NCBI RefSeq assembly: GCF_041296385.1
Contig: NW_027183584.1
Span: 62,001 to 126,000 of the forward strand
Source: Aphelocoma coerulescens
Lineage: Eukaryota > Chordata > Aves > Passeriformes > Corvidae
Direction: 5' to 3'
DNA length: 64,000 nucleotides
In this document: positions 35,389 to 48,846 of the stretch, one piece after another
How positions within the stretch are numbered: position 1 is the first letter of the stretch
Layout of the letters: each line of letters begins with the position of its first letter
The notes under the pieces: generated by a model
What the model saw: only the letters and a program-made list of their open reading frames with translations
Database searches by the model: none
Told to the model about the DNA's origin: nothing
Translations under genes and position numbers: made by a program

Positions 35389-37656
35389 CAGAGCTCCCCG
35401 AGCTTCTGTGGTGTCACAGTGGAGGCAGGGTTGCATCAGGTTCCATAGCATCAGCACGGTCTCCAGGGCTCCCAGAGGTTCTGTGGTGTCACAGTGGAGG
35501 CAGGGTTGCATCAGGTTCCATAGCATCACCACAGTCTCCAGGGCTCCCTGAGCTTCTGTGGTGTCACAGTGGAGGCAGGGTTGCATCAGGTTCCATAGCA
35601 TCAGCACGGTCTCCAGGGCTCCCAGAGGTTCTGTGGTGTCACAGAGGAGGCAGGGTTGCATCAGGTTCCATAGCATCACCACGGTCTCCAGGGCTCCAAG
35701 AGCTTCTGTGGTGTCACAGAGGAGGCAGGGTTGCATCAGGTTCAATAGCATCAGCACGGTCTCCAGGGCTCCCCTGAGCTTCTGTGGTGGTGTCACAGAG
35801 GAGCCAGGCTTCCTTGTAGTTCCCCAGCATCACAAAGGCTCTCCTGGGAGCCACGGGTCACAAAGCACCGTGGGCTCTGTGCAGCCCCGCTGTGTCACAA
35901 TGGCCGCTGGCTTCCACGAGCCCCCGCAGTGTCCCAGTGGGCCCCGTGGCTTTAGGAGTGGGTGGCTGGGAGTTGGTGCCAGCGGCTGGGGGAGCAGCAG
36001 CAGGGACTGTGTGTGGACAGTGCCATGGCCACTTGTGTGGCCACTGGTGTCTCTGTGCCAGGCACAGCCGTGGTGTGTAACACCGGCTCTGGGTCCTTTG
36101 GCTGTGCAGGTGGCAGTCACGGCCTGGAGCAGGGCTGCTCCCGGGGGACAGCCTGGGGCAGGAGGCTGCTGGAGATTCATTCCCCACACTCCTTGTCATG
36201 AGGTGCTCAGAGTGATTGGAAAGGCTGTTGGCAGCAGGCAGTTCTCTGGGTTCAAGCTGTGGAGCTGTCAGCGGGAATGCAAAGGCCAAGCTGCTGAGCC
36301 TTTTGTCCTGGTGCCTTTAGTGTGTGAGCAGTCCCTGGTGCCGTTGTCTTTGGATCCTGAGTGTGGGAGAGGCAAGGCTTAGGATGGTGCGTAGAGCTGA
36401 GAAGGAAAGTGCCGAGAGCAGCGTGTGTGCTGCTGCTTTGAGGGGTGCAGTTGAAGTTGTAGGCAGCAAGAGCTTTCTCAGCTGGCCCTTTTGTGAGCTC
36501 TGCTTTTGCCAGATGACTTCCATCTTACCCTCTTACCATCTTAGCCTCTCATTTTTGCATATCCCAAACCCCCTTCCAAACATCCAGCAGCTGCTTGTAA
36601 AGAAGAAGTCCTAGAACAAAAAGCCAGTGCTGCCTTTCATAGCCCCTTTGCTGTCTATGAAGTAGAGGAAAGAAGCTAGTGAGACGCACTTTCTTTCTCA
36701 ACTCCATAGAGCGCATCCTTCTCTCAAGGTGGCAGAGTCCTTGGCGGAAGTGAAGCATCTGCAGCTGCAGTTCAGACTGAGAGATGTGCCAGGACAGGAA
36801 ACATTTGCTGACCTTCCCTGTTCCCTGTGCAACATGATTCTCGCATCCCAGTCACTTTCACATACCTTCGGTATCCCTGAGTCCAAGCAGCTAAAGCTCA
36901 CAGAGACAGAAGTGTCAGGAAGGAAAACGTTCCAAAAGCACCCCCTTCTCTTATCAGCATATAAATTGTGCACAACAGGCTGCGGCACCGAACCTTCCTT
37001 CTCAGATAGACATGCCATCACACTTTTCACTCTTGCAGCTCGGTTGAAAAGCTCCAGCAGCTGCTCCCGCAATAGCAAAAGGTTCTAGAAGTGAAAGCCA
37101 GTTTGGGGCTGCACCTTCTCCTTGCCGCATGTAAGCCACACCAAACTCCCTGATGCACTCTGTCCTCCCCTTCTCAAAGGAGTAGACGGTGGCATCAGGA
37201 CACACCTGTGTCCCAGCAGCTGGGTGCCCAGCCGGGAGCAGGAGCAGGGCTGGGGCTGCTCCCAAAGTTGCCCCGCCCCAATGCCAGAGCCGGACATATG
37301 CTGAGGGGGGGCTGGATCAGGCTTTATTGTCCAGCTGCATGCCAGGAGTGAGCACAAAATCTACCTGCATTCTCTGCAGCATGCCATCCTGGAGCAGAGC
37401 CATTGCCAAAGGAAGCCGTCAGCCCGTGCCAAGCCAGTGCCGGAGTGGGATCCTAGCAGCACCTGTGGAAGCCGGGAGAGAGGAGCCCACCTGGAGCAGG
37501 TTCGTGCAGGATTAATCATCCCGTGGCTTCCCACCAGGGTCCTGTTGCTTCCAAAAGGCCCCACAGTGTCACTGTGGCCCCTCGGTTCCACCAGGTTCCA
37601 TAGCGTCACTGTGGTGCCCAGGGTTCCGTCAGCTTCGCCAGCATCCCCACGGTCTG
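35389..37656 (+). repeat. Monomer U17, class A (2268 bp)
   Basis: The subrepeat array is 35400-35775. It differs from U16 by C at 36294 (donor-like GT lost). It matches U24 and U26 at the tracked sites. It starts the A-B-B trimer repeated at 55501. Confidence 0.97.
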
Positions 37657-39849
37657 CAGAGCTCCCCGAGCTTCTGTGGTGTCACAGTGGAGGCAGGGTT
37701 GCATCAGGTTCCATAGCATCAGCACGGTCTCCAGGGCTCCCAGAGGTTCTGTGGTGTCACAGTGGAGGCAGGGTTGCATCAGGTTCCATAGCATCACCAC
37801 AGTCTCCAGGGCTCCCTGAGCTTCTGTGGTGTCACAGTGGAGGCAGGGTTGCATCAGGTTCCATAGCATCAGCACGGTCTCCAGGGCTCCCAGAGGTTCT
37901 GTGGTGTCACAGAGGAGGCAGGGTTGCATCAGGTTCCATAGCATCAGCACGGTCTCCAGGGCTCCCCTGAGCTTCTGTGGTGGTGTCACAGAGGAGCCAG
38001 GCTTCCTTGTAGTTCCCCAGCATCACAAAGGCTCTCCTGGGAGCCACGGGTCACAAAGCACCGTGGGCTCTGTGCAGCCCCGCTGTGTCACAATGGCCGC
38101 TGGCTTCCACGAGCCCCCGCAGTGTCCCAGTGGGCCCCGTAGCTTTAGGAGTGGGTGGCTGGGAGTTGGTGCCAGCGGCTGGGGGAGCAGCAGCAGGGAC
38201 TGTGTGTGGACAGTGCCATGGCCACTTGTGTGGCCACTGGTGTCTCTGTGCCAGGCACAGCCGTGGTGTGTAACACCAGCTCTGGGTCCTTTGGCTGTGC
38301 AGGTGGCAGTCACGGCCTGGAGCAGGGCTGCTCCCGGGGGACAGCCTGGGGCAGGAGGCTGCTGGAGATTCATTCCCCACACTCCTTGTCATGAGGTGCT
38401 CAGAGTGATTGGAAAGGCTGTTGGCAGCAGGCAGTTCTCTGGGTTCAAGCTGTGGAGCTGTCAGCGGGAATGCAAAGGCCAAGCTGGTGAGCCTTTTGTC
38501 CTGGTGCCTTTAGTGTGTGAGCAGTCCCTGGTGCCGTTGTCTTTGGATCCTGAGTGTGGGAGAGGCAAGGCTTAGGATGGTGCGTAGAGCTGAGAAGGAA
38601 AGTGCCGAGAGCAGCGTGTGTGCTGCTGCTTTGAGGGGTGCAGTTGAAGTTGTAGGCAGCAAGAGCTTTCTCAGCTGGCCCTTTTGTGAGCTCTGCTTTT
38701 GCCAGATGACTTCCATCTTACCTTCTTACCATCTTAGCCTCTCATTTTTGCATATCCCAAACCCCCTTCCAAACATCCAGCAGCTGCTTGTAAAGAAGAA
38801 GTCCTAGAACAAAAAGCCAGTGCTGCCTTTCATAGCCCCTTTGCTGTCTATGAAGTAGAGGAAAGAAGCTAGTGAGACGCACTTTCTTTCTCAACTCCAT
38901 AGAGCGCATCCTTCTCTCAAGGTGGCAGAGTCCTTGGCGGAAGTGAAGCATCTGCAGCTGCAGTTCAGACTGAGAGATGTGCCAGGACAGGAAACATTTG
39001 CTGACCTTCCCTGTTCCCTGTGCAACATGATTCTCGCATCCCAGTCACTTTCACATACCTTCGGTATCCCTGAGTCCAAGCAGCTAAAGCTCACAGAGAC
39101 AGAAGTGTCAGGAAGGAAAACGTTCCAAAAGCACCCCCTTCTCTTATCAGCATATAAATTGTGCACAACAGGCTGCGGCACCGAACCTTCCTTCTCAGAT
39201 AGACATGCCATCACACTTTTCACTCTTGCAGCTCGGTTGAAAAGCTCCAGCAGCTGCTCCCGCAATAGCAAAAGGTTCTAGAAGTGAAAGCCAGTTTGGG
39301 GCTGCACCTTCTCCTTGCCGCATGTAAGCCACACCAAACTCCCTGATGCACTCTGTCCTCCCCTTCTCAAAGGAGTAGACGGTGGCATCAGGACACACCT
39401 GTGTCCCAGCAGCTGGGTGCCCAGCCGGGAGCAGGAGCAGGGCTGGGGCTGCTCCCAAAGTTGCCCCGCCCCAATGCCAGAGCCGGACATATGCTGAGGG
39501 GGGGCTGGATCAGGCTTTATTGTCCAGCTGCATGCCAGGAGTGAGCACAAAATCTACCTGCATTCTCTGCAGCATGCCATCCTGGAGCAGAGCCATTGCC
39601 AAAGGAAGCCGTGAGCCCGTGCCAAGCCAGTGCCGGAGTGGGATCCTAGCAGCACCTGTGGAAGCCGGGAGAGAGGAGCCCACCTGGAGCAGGTTCGTGC
39701 AGGATTAATCATCCCGTGGCTTCCCACCAGGGTCCTGTTGCTTCCAAAAGGCCCCACAGTGTCACTGTGGCCCCTCGGTTCCACCAGGTTCCATAGCGTC
39801 ACTGTGGTGCCCAGGGTTCCGTCAGCTTCGCCAGCATCCCCACGGTCTG
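37657..39849 (+). repeat. Monomer U18, class B (2193 bp), pairs with U27
   Basis: The subrepeat array is 37668-37968. It has the class B markers A at 38141 and T at 38723. A at 38278 (ACCAGCTC for ACCGGCTC) is shared only with U27 (58390). It has G at 39613, which U27 lacks. Confidence 0.97.
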
Positions 39850-42042
39850 CAGAGCTCCCCGAGCTTCTGTGGTGTCACAGTGGAGGCAGGGTTGCATCAG
39901 GTTCCATAGCATCAGCACGGTCTCCAGGGCTCCCAGAGGTTCTGTGGTGTCACAGTGGAGGCAGGGTTGCATCAGGTTCCATAGCATCACCACAGTCTCC
40001 AGGGCTCCCTGAGCTTCTGTGGTGTCACAGTGGAGGCAGGGTTGCATCAGGTTCCATAGCATCAGCACGGTCTCCAGGGCTCCCAGAGGTTCTGTGGTGT
40101 CACAGAGGAGGCAGGGTTGCATCAGGTTCCATAGCATCAGCACGGTCTCCAGGGCTCCCCTGAGCTTCTGTGGTGGTGTCACAGAGGAGCCAGGCTTCCT
40201 TGTAGTTCCCCAGCATCACAAAGGCTCTCCTGGGAGCCACGGGTCACAAAGCACCGTGGGCTCTGTGCAGCCCCGCTGTGTCACAATGGCCGCTGGCTTC
40301 CACGAGCCCCCGCAGTGTCCCAGTGGGCCCCGTAGCTTTAGGAGTGGGTGGCTGGGAGTTGGTGCCAGCGGCTGGGGGAGCAGCAGCAGGGACTGTGTGT
40401 GGACAGTGCCATGGCCACTTGTGTGGCCACTGGTGTCTCTGTGCCAGGCACAGCCGTGGTGTGTAACACCGGCTCTGGGTCCTTTGGCTGTGCAGGTGGC
40501 AGTCACGGCCTGGAGCAGGGCTGCTCCCGGGGGACAGCCTGGGGCAGGAGGCTGCTGGAGATTCATTCCCCACACTCCTTGTCATGAGGTGCTCAGAGTG
40601 ATTGGAAAGGCTGTTGGCAGCAGGCAGTTCTCTGGGTTCAAGCTGTGGAGCTGTCAGCGGGAATGCAAAGGCCAAGCTGGTGAGCCTTTTGTCCTGGTGC
40701 CTTTAGTGTGTGAGCAGTCCCTGGTGCCGTTGTCTTTGGATCCTGAGTGTGGGAGAGGCAAGGCTTAGGATGGTGCGTAGAGCTGAGAAGGAAAGTGCCG
40801 AGAGCAGCGTGTGTGCTGCTGCTTTGAGGGGTGCAGTTGAAGTTGTAGGCAGCAAGAGCTTTCTCAGCTGGCCCTTTTGTGAGCTCTGCTTTTGCCAGAT
40901 GACTTCCATCTTACCTTCTTACCATCTTAGCCTCTCATTTTTGCATATCCCAAACCCCCTTCCAAACATCCAGCAGCTGCTTGTAAAGAAGAAGTCCTAG
41001 AACAAAAAGCCAGTGCTGCCTTTCATAGCCCCTTTGCTGTCTATGAAGTAGAGGAAAGAAGCTAGTGAGACGCACTTTCTTTCTCAACTCCATAGAGCGC
41101 ATCCTTCTCTCAAGGTGGCAGAGTCCTTGGCGGAAGTGAAGCATCTGCAGCTGCAGTTCAGACTGAGAGATGTGCCAGGACAGGAAACATTTGCTGACCT
41201 TCCCTGTTCCCTGTGCAACATGATTCTCGCATCCCAGTCACTTTCACATACCTTCGGTATCCCTGAGTCCAAGCAGCTAAAGCTCACAGAGACAGAAGTG
41301 TCAGGAAGGAAAACGTTCCAAAAGCACCCCCTTCTCTTATCAGCATATAAATTGTGCACAACAGGCTGCGGCACCGAACCTTCCTTCTCAGATAGACATG
41401 CCATCACACTTTTCACTCTTGCAGCTCGGTTGAAAAGCTCCAGCAGCTGCTCCCGCAATAGCAAAAGGTTCTAGAAGTGAAAGCCAGTTTGGGGCTGCAC
41501 CTTCTCCTTGCCGCATGTAAGCCACACCAAACTCCCTGATGCACTCTGTCCTCCCCTTCTCAAAGGAGTAGACGGTGGCATCAGGACACACCTGTGTCCC
41601 AGCAGCTGGGTGCCCAGCCGGGAGCAGGAGCAGGGCTGGGGCTGCTCCCAAAGTTGCCCCGCCCCAATGCCAGAGCCGGACATATGCTGAGGGGGGGCTG
41701 GATCAGGCTTTATTGTCCAGCTGCATGCCAGGAGTGAGCACAAAATCTACCTGCATTCTCTGCAGCATGCCATCCTGGAGCAGAGCCATTGCCAAAGGAA
41801 GCCGTCAGCCCGTGCCAAGCCAGTGCCGGAGTGGGATCCTAGCAGCACCTGTGGAAGCCGGGAGAGAGGAGCCCACCTGGAGCAGGTTCGTGCAGGATTA
41901 ATCATCCCGTGGCTTCCCACCAGGGTCCTGTTGCTTCCAAAAGGCCCCACAGTGTCACTGTGGCCCCTCGGTTCCACCAGGTTCCATAGCGTCACTGTGG
42001 TGCCCAGGGTTCCGTCAGCTTCGCCAGCATCCCCACGGTCTG
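39850..42042 (+). repeat. Monomer U19, class B (2193 bp)
   Basis: The subrepeat array is 39861-40161. It has the class B markers A at 40334 and T at 40916 and no private variant noticed. It is the consensus class B copy. U18-U19 is one of only two places where two class B monomers are adjacent. Confidence 0.97.
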
Positions 42043-44310
42043 CAGAGCTCCCCGAGCTTCTGTGGTGTCACAGTGGAGGCAGGGTTGCATCAGGTTCCAT
42101 AGCATCAGCACGGTCTCCAGGGCTCCCAGAGGTTCTGTGGTGTCACAGTGGAGGCAGGGTTGCATCAGGTTCCATAGCATCACCACAGTCTCCAGGGCTC
42201 CCTGAGCTTCTGTGGTGTCACAGTGGAGGCAGGGTTGCATCAGGTTCCATAGCATCAGCACGGTCTCCAGGGCTCCCAGAGGTTCTGTGGTGTCACAGAG
42301 GAGGCAGGGTTGCATCAGGTTCCATAGCATCACCACGGTCTCCAGGGCTCCAAGAGCTTCTGTGGTGTCACAGAGGAGGCAGGGTTGCATCAGGTTCAAT
42401 AGCATCAGCACGGTCTCCAGGGCTCCCCTGAGCTTCTGTGGTGGTGTCACAGAGGAGCCAGGCTTCCTTGTAGTTCCCCAGGATCACAAAGGCTCTCCTG
42501 GGAGCCACGGGTCACAAAGCACCGTGGGCTCTGTGCAGCATTGCTGTGTCACAATGGCCGCTGGCTTCCACGAGCCCCCGCAGTGTCCCAGTGGGCCCCG
42601 TGGCTTTAGGAGTGGGTGGCTGGGAGTTGGTGCCAGCGGCTGGGGGAGCAGCAGCAGGGACTGTGTGTGGACAGTGCCATGGCCACTTGTGTGGCCACTG
42701 GTGTCTCTGTGCCAGGCACAGCCGTGGTGTGTAACACCGGCTCTGGGTCCTTTGGCTGTGCAGGTGGCAGTCACGGCCTGGAGCAGGGCTGCTCCCGGGG
42801 GACAGCCTGGGGCAGGAGGCTGCTGGAGATTCATTCCCCACACTCCTTGTCATGAGGTGCTCAGAGTGATTGGAAAGGCTGTTGGCAGCAGGCAGTTCTC
42901 TGGGTTCAAGCTGTGGAGCTGTCAGCGGGAATGCAAAGGCCAAGCTGGTGAGCCTTTTGTCCTGGTGCCTTTAGTGTGTGAGCAGTCCCTGGTGCCGTTG
43001 TCTTTGGATCCTGAGTGTGGGAGAGGCAAGGCTTAGGATGGTGCGTAGAGCTGAGAAGGAAAGTGCCGAGAGCAGCGTGTGTGCTGCTGCTTTGAGGGGT
43101 GCAGTTGAAGTTGTAGGCAGCAAGAGCTTTCTCAGCTGGCCCTTTTGTGAGCTCTGCTTTTGCCAGATGACTTCCATCTTACCCTCTTACCATCTTAGCC
43201 TCTCATTTTTGCATATCCCAAACCCCCTTCCAAACATCCAGCAGCTGCTTGTAAAGAAGAAGTCCTAGAACAAAAAGCCAGTGCTGCCTTTCATAGCCCC
43301 TTTGCTGTCTATGAAGTAGAGGAAAGAAGCTAGTGAGACGCACTTTCTTTCTCAACTCCATAGAGCGCATCCTTCTCTCAAGGTGGCAGAGTCCTTGGCG
43401 GAAGTGAAGCATCTGCAGCTGCAGTTCAGACTGAGAGATGTGCCAGGACAGGAAACATTTGCTGACCTTCCCTGTTCCCTGTGCAACATGATTCTCGCAT
43501 CCCAGTCACTTTCACATACCTTCGGTATCCCTGAGTCCAAGCAGCTAAAGCTCACAGAGACAGAAGTGTCAGGAAGGAAAACGTTCCAAAAGCACCCCCT
43601 TCTCTTATCAGCATATAAATTGTGCACAACAGGCTGCGGCACCGAACCTTCCTTCTCAGATAGACATGCCATCACACTTTTCACTCTTGCAGCTCGGTTG
43701 AAAAGCTCCAGCAGCTGCTCCCGCAATAGCAAAAGGTTCTAGAAGTGAAAGCCAGTTTGGGGCTGCACCTTCTCCTTGCCGCATGTAAGCCACACCAAAC
43801 TCCCTGATGCACTCTGTCCTCCCCTTCTCAAAGGAGTAGACGGTGGCATCAGGACACACCTGTGTCCCAGCAGCTGGGTGCCCAGCCGGGAGCAGGAGCA
43901 GGGCTGGGGCTGCTCCCAAAGTTGCCCCGCCCCAATGCCAGAGCCGGACATATGCTGAGGGGGGGCTGGATCAGGCTTTATTGTCCAGCTGCATGCCAGG
44001 AGTGAGCACAAAATCTACCTGCATTCTCTGCAGCATGCCATCCTGGAGCAGAGCCATTGCCAAAGGAAGCCGTGAGCCCGTGCCAAGCCAGTGCCGGAGT
44101 GGGATCCTAGCAGCACCTGTGGAAGCCGGGAGAGAGGAGCCCACCTGGAGCAGGTTCGTGCAGGATTAATCATCCCGTGGCTTCCCACCAGGGTCCTGTT
44201 GCTTCCAAAAGGCCCCACAGTGTCACTGTGGCCCCTCGGTTCCACCAGGTTCCATAGCGTCACTGTGGTGCCCAGGGTTCCGTCAGCTTCGCCAGCATCC
44301 CCACGGTCTG
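42043..44310 (+). repeat. Monomer U20, class A (2268 bp)
   Basis: The subrepeat array is 42054-42429. It carries G at 42482, ATT at 42540-42542 and G at 44074. The first two are shared with U9, U21 and U23. The last is otherwise a class B/C variant. Confidence 0.97.
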
Positions 44311-46578
44311 CAGAGCTCCCCGAGCTTCTGTGGTGTCACAGTGGAGGCAGGGTTGCATCAGGTTCCATAGCATCAGCACGGTCTCCAGGGCTCCCAGAGG
44401 TTCTGTGGTGTCACAGTGGAGGCAGGGTTGCATCAGGTTCCATAGCATCACCACAGTCTCCAGGGCTCCCTGAGCTTCTGTGGTGTCACAGTGGAGGCAG
44501 GGTTGCATCAGGTTCCATAGCATCAGCACGGTCTCCAGGGCTCCCAGAGGTTCTGTGGTGTCACAGAGGAGGCAGGGTTGCATCAGGTTCCATAGCATCA
44601 CCACGGTCTCCAGGGCTCCAAGAGCTTCTGTGTTGTCACAGAGGAGGCAGGGTTGCATCAGGTTCAATAGCATCAGCACGGTCTCCAGGGCTCCCCTGAG
44701 CTTCTGTGGTGGTGTCACAGAGGAGCCAGGCTTCCTTGTAGTTCCCCAGGATCACAAAGGCTCTCCTGGGAGCCACGGGTCACAAAGCACCGTGGGCTCT
44801 GTGCAGCATTGCTGTGTCACAATGGCCGCTGGCTTCCACGAGCCCCCGCAGTGTCCCAGTGGGCCCCGTGGCTTTAGGAGTGGGTGGCTGGGAGTTGGTG
44901 CCAGCGGCTGGGGGAGCAGCAGCAGGGACTGTGTGTGGACAGTGCCATGGCCACTTGTGTGGCCACTGGTGTCTCTGTGCCAGGCACAGCCGTGGTGTGT
45001 AACACCGGCTCTGGGTCCTTTGGCTGTGCAGGTGGCAGTCACGGCCTGGAGCAGGGCTGCTCCCGGGGGACAGCCTGGGGCAGGAGGCTGCTGGAGATTC
45101 ATTCCCCACACTCCTTGTCATGAGGTGCTCAGAGTGATTGGAAAGGCTGTTGGCAGCAGGCAGTTCTCTGGGTTCAAGCTGTGGAGCTGTCAGCGGGAAT
45201 GCAAAGGCCAAGCTGGTGAGCCTTTTGTCCTGGTGCCTTTAGTGTGTGAGCAGTCCCTGGTGCCGTTGTCTTTGGATCCTGAGTGTGGGAGAGGCAAGGC
45301 TTAGGATGGTGCGTAGAGCTGAGAAGGAAAGTGCCGAGAGCAGCGTGTGTGCTGCTGCTTTGAGGGGTGCAGTTGAAGTTGTAGGCAGCAAGAGCTTTCT
45401 CAGCTGGCCCTTTTGTGAGCTCTGCTTTTGCCAGATGACTTCCATCTTACCCTCTTACCATCTTAGCCTCTCATTTTTGCATATCCCAAACCCCCTTCCA
45501 AACATCCAGCAGCTGCTTGTAAAGAAGAAGTCCTAGAACAAAAAGCCAGTGCTGCCTTTCATAGCCCCTTTGCTGTCTATGAAGTAGAGGAAAGAAGCTA
45601 GTGAGACGCACTTTCTTTCTCAACTCCATAGAGCGCATCCTTCTCTCAAGGTGGCAGAGTCCTTGGCGGAAGTGAAGCATCTGCAGCTGCAGTTCAGACT
45701 GAGAGATGTGCCAGGACAGGAAACATTTGCTGACCTTCCCTGTTCCCTGTGCAACATGATTCTCGCATCCCAGTCACTTTCACATACCTTCGGTATCCCT
45801 GAGTCCAAGCAGCTAAAGCTCACAGAGACAGAAGTGTCAGGAAGGGAAACGTTCCAAAAGCACCCCCTTCTCTTATCAGCATATAAATTGTGCACAACAG
45901 GCTGCGGCACCGAACCTTCCTTCTCAGATAGACATGCCATCACACTTTTCACTCTTGCAGCTCGGTTGAAAAGCTCCAGCAGCTGCTCCCGCAATAGCAA
46001 AAGGTTCTAGAAGTGAAAGCCAGTTTGGGGCTGCACCTTCTCCTTGCCGCATGTAAGCCACACCAAACTCCCTGATGCACTCTGTCCTCCCCTTCTCAAA
46101 GGAGTAGACGGTGGCATCAGGACACACCTGTGTCCCAGCAGCTGGGTGCCCAGCCGGGAGCAGGAGCAGGGCTGGGGCTGCTCCCAAAGTTGCCCCGCCC
46201 CAATGCCAGAGCCGGACATATGCTGAGGGGGGGCTGGATCAGGCTTTATTGTCCAGCTGCATGCCAGGAGTGAGCACAAAATCTACCTGCATTCTCTGCA
46301 GCATGCCATCCTGGAGCAGAGCCATTGCCAAAGGAAGCCGTCAGCCCGTGCCAAGCCAGTGCCGGAGTGGGATCCTAGCAGCACCTGTGGAAGCCGGGAG
46401 AGAGGAGCCCACCTGGAGCAGGTTCGTGCAGGATTAATCATCCCGTGGCTTCCCACCAGGGTCCTGTTGCTTCCAAAAGGCCCCACAGTGTCACTGTGGC
46501 CCCTCGGTTCCACCAGGTTCCATAGCGTCACTGTGGTGCCCAGGGTTCCGTCAGCTTCGCCAGCATCCCCACGGTCTG
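44311..46578 (+). repeat. Monomer U21, class A (2268 bp), pairs with U23
   Basis: The subrepeat array is 44322-44697, with T at 44633 (CTGTGTTGTC) shared only with U23. It also carries G at 44750, ATT at 44808-44810 and G at 45846. The 45846 variant is seen only in U21, U23 and U29. Confidence 0.97.
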
Positions 46579-48846
46579 CAGAGCTCCCCGAGCTTCTGTG
46601 GTGTCACAGTGGAGGCAGGGTTGCATCAGGTTCCATAGCATCAGCACGGTCTCCAGGGCTCCCAGAGGTTCTGTGGTGTCACAGTGGAGGCAGGGTTGCA
46701 TCAGGTTCCATAGCATCACCACAGTCTCCAGGGCTCCCTGAGCTTCTGTGGTGTCACAGTGGAGGCAGGGTTGCATCAGGTTCCATAGCATCAGCACGGT
46801 CTCCAGGGCTCCCAGAGGTTCTGTGGTGTCACAGAGGAGGCAGGGTTGCATCAGGTTCCATAGCATCACCACGGTCTCCAGGGCTCCAAGAGCTTCTGTG
46901 GTGTCACAGAGGAGGCAGGGTTGCATCAGGTTCAATAGCATCAGCACGGTCTCCAGGGCTCCCCTGAGCTTCTGTGGTGGTGTCACAGAGGAGCCAGGCT
47001 TCCTTGTAGTTCCCCAGCATCACAAAGGCTCTCCTGGGAGCCACGGGTCACAAAGCACCGTGGGCTCTGTGCAGCCCCGCTGTGTCACAATGGCCGCTGG
47101 CTTCCACGAGCCCCCGCAGTGTCCCAGTGGGCCCCGTGGCTTTAGGAGTGGGTGGCTGGGAGTTGGTGCCAGCGGCTGGGGGAGCAGCAGCAGGGACTGT
47201 GTGTGGACAGTGCCATGGCCACTTGTGTGGCCACTGGTGTCTCTGTGCCAGGCACAGCCGTGGTGTGTAACACCGGCTCTGGGTCCTTTGGCTGTGCAGG
47301 TGGCAGTCACGGCCTGGAGCAGGGCTGCTCCCGGGGGACAGCCTGGGGCAGGAGGCTGCTGGAGATTCATTCCCCACACTCCTTGTCATGAGGTGCTCAG
47401 AGTGATTGGAAAGGCTGTTGGCAGCAGGCAGTTCTCTGGGTTCAAGCTGTGGAGCTGTCAGCGGGAATGCAAAGGCCAAGCTGGTGAGCCTTTTGTCCTG
47501 GTGCCTTTAGTGTGTGAGCAGTCCCTGGTGCCGTTGTCTTTGGATCCTGAGTGTGGGAGAGGCAAGGCTTAGGATGGTGCGTAGAGCTGAGAAGGAAAGT
47601 GCCGAGAGCAGCGTGTGTGCTGCTGCTTTGAGGGGTGCAGTTGAAGTTGTAGGCAGCAAGAGCTTTCTCAGCTGGCCCTTTTGTGAGCTCTGCTTTTGCC
47701 AGATGACTTCCATCTTACCCTCTTACCATCTTAGCCTCTCATTTTTGCATATCCCAAACCCCCTTCCAAACATCCAGCAGCTGCTTGTAAAGAAGAAGTC
47801 CTAGAACAAAAAGCCAGTGCTGCCTTTCATAGCCCCTTTGCTGTCTATGAAGTAGAGGAAAGAAGCTAGTGAGACGCACTTTCTTTCTCAACTCCATAGA
47901 GCGCATCCTTCTCTCAAGGTGGCAGAGTCCTTGGCGGAAGTGAAGCATCTGCAGCTGCAGTTCAGACTGAGAGATGTGCCAGGACAGGAAACATTTGCTG
48001 ACCTTCCCTGTTCCCTGTGCAACATGATTCTCGCATCCCAGTCACTTTCACATACCTTCGGTATCCCTGAGTCCAAGCAGCTAAAGCTCACAGAGACAGA
48101 AGTGTCAGGAAGGAAAACGTTCCAAAAGCACCCCCTTCTCTTATCAGCATATAAATTGTGCACAACAGGCTGCGGCACCGAACCTTCCTTCTCAGATAGA
48201 CATGCCATCACACTTTTCACTCTTGCAGCTCGGTTGAAAAGCTCCAGCAGCTGCTCCCGCAATAGCAAAAGGTTCTAGAAGTGAAAGCCAGTTTGGGGCT
48301 GCACCTTCTCCTTGCCGCATGTAAGCCACACCAAACTCCCTGATGCACTCTGTCCTCCCCTTCTCAAAGGAGTAGACGGTGGCATCAGGACACACCTGTG
48401 TCCCAGCAGCTGGGTGCCCAGCCGGGAGCAGGAGCAGGGCTGGGGCTGCTCCCAAAGTTGCCCCGCCCCAATGCCAGAGCCGGACATATGCTGAGGGGGG
48501 GCTGGATCAGGCTTTATTGTCCAGCTGCATGCCAGGAGTGAGCACAAAATCTACCTGCATTCTCTGCAGCATGCCATCCTGGAGCAGAGCCATTGCCAAA
48601 GGAAGCCGTCAGCCCGTGCCAAGCCAGTGCCGGAGTGGGATCCTAGCAGCACCTGTGGAAGCCGGGAGAGAGGAGCCCACCTGGAGCAGGTTCGTGCAGG
48701 ATTAATCATCCCGTGGCTTCCCACCAGGGTCCTGTTGCTTCCAAAAGGCCCCACAGTGTCACTGTGGCCCCTCGGTTCCACCAGGTTCCATAGCGTCACT
48801 GTGGTGCCCAGGGTTCCGTCAGCTTCGCCAGCATCCCCACGGTCTG
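46579..48846 (+). repeat. Monomer U22, class A (2268 bp), common type
   Basis: The subrepeat array is 46590-46965. It has the majority state at all tracked sites, like U16. It forms the second half of the U21-U22 dimer. Confidence 0.97.

Larger units (their letters stand above)
35389..42042 (+). repeat. A-B-B trimer, first copy
   Basis: U17-U19, 6654 bp, matched by U26-U28 20112 bp downstream. It shares C at 36294/56406 and the otherwise unique A at 38278/58390. Confidence 0.8.
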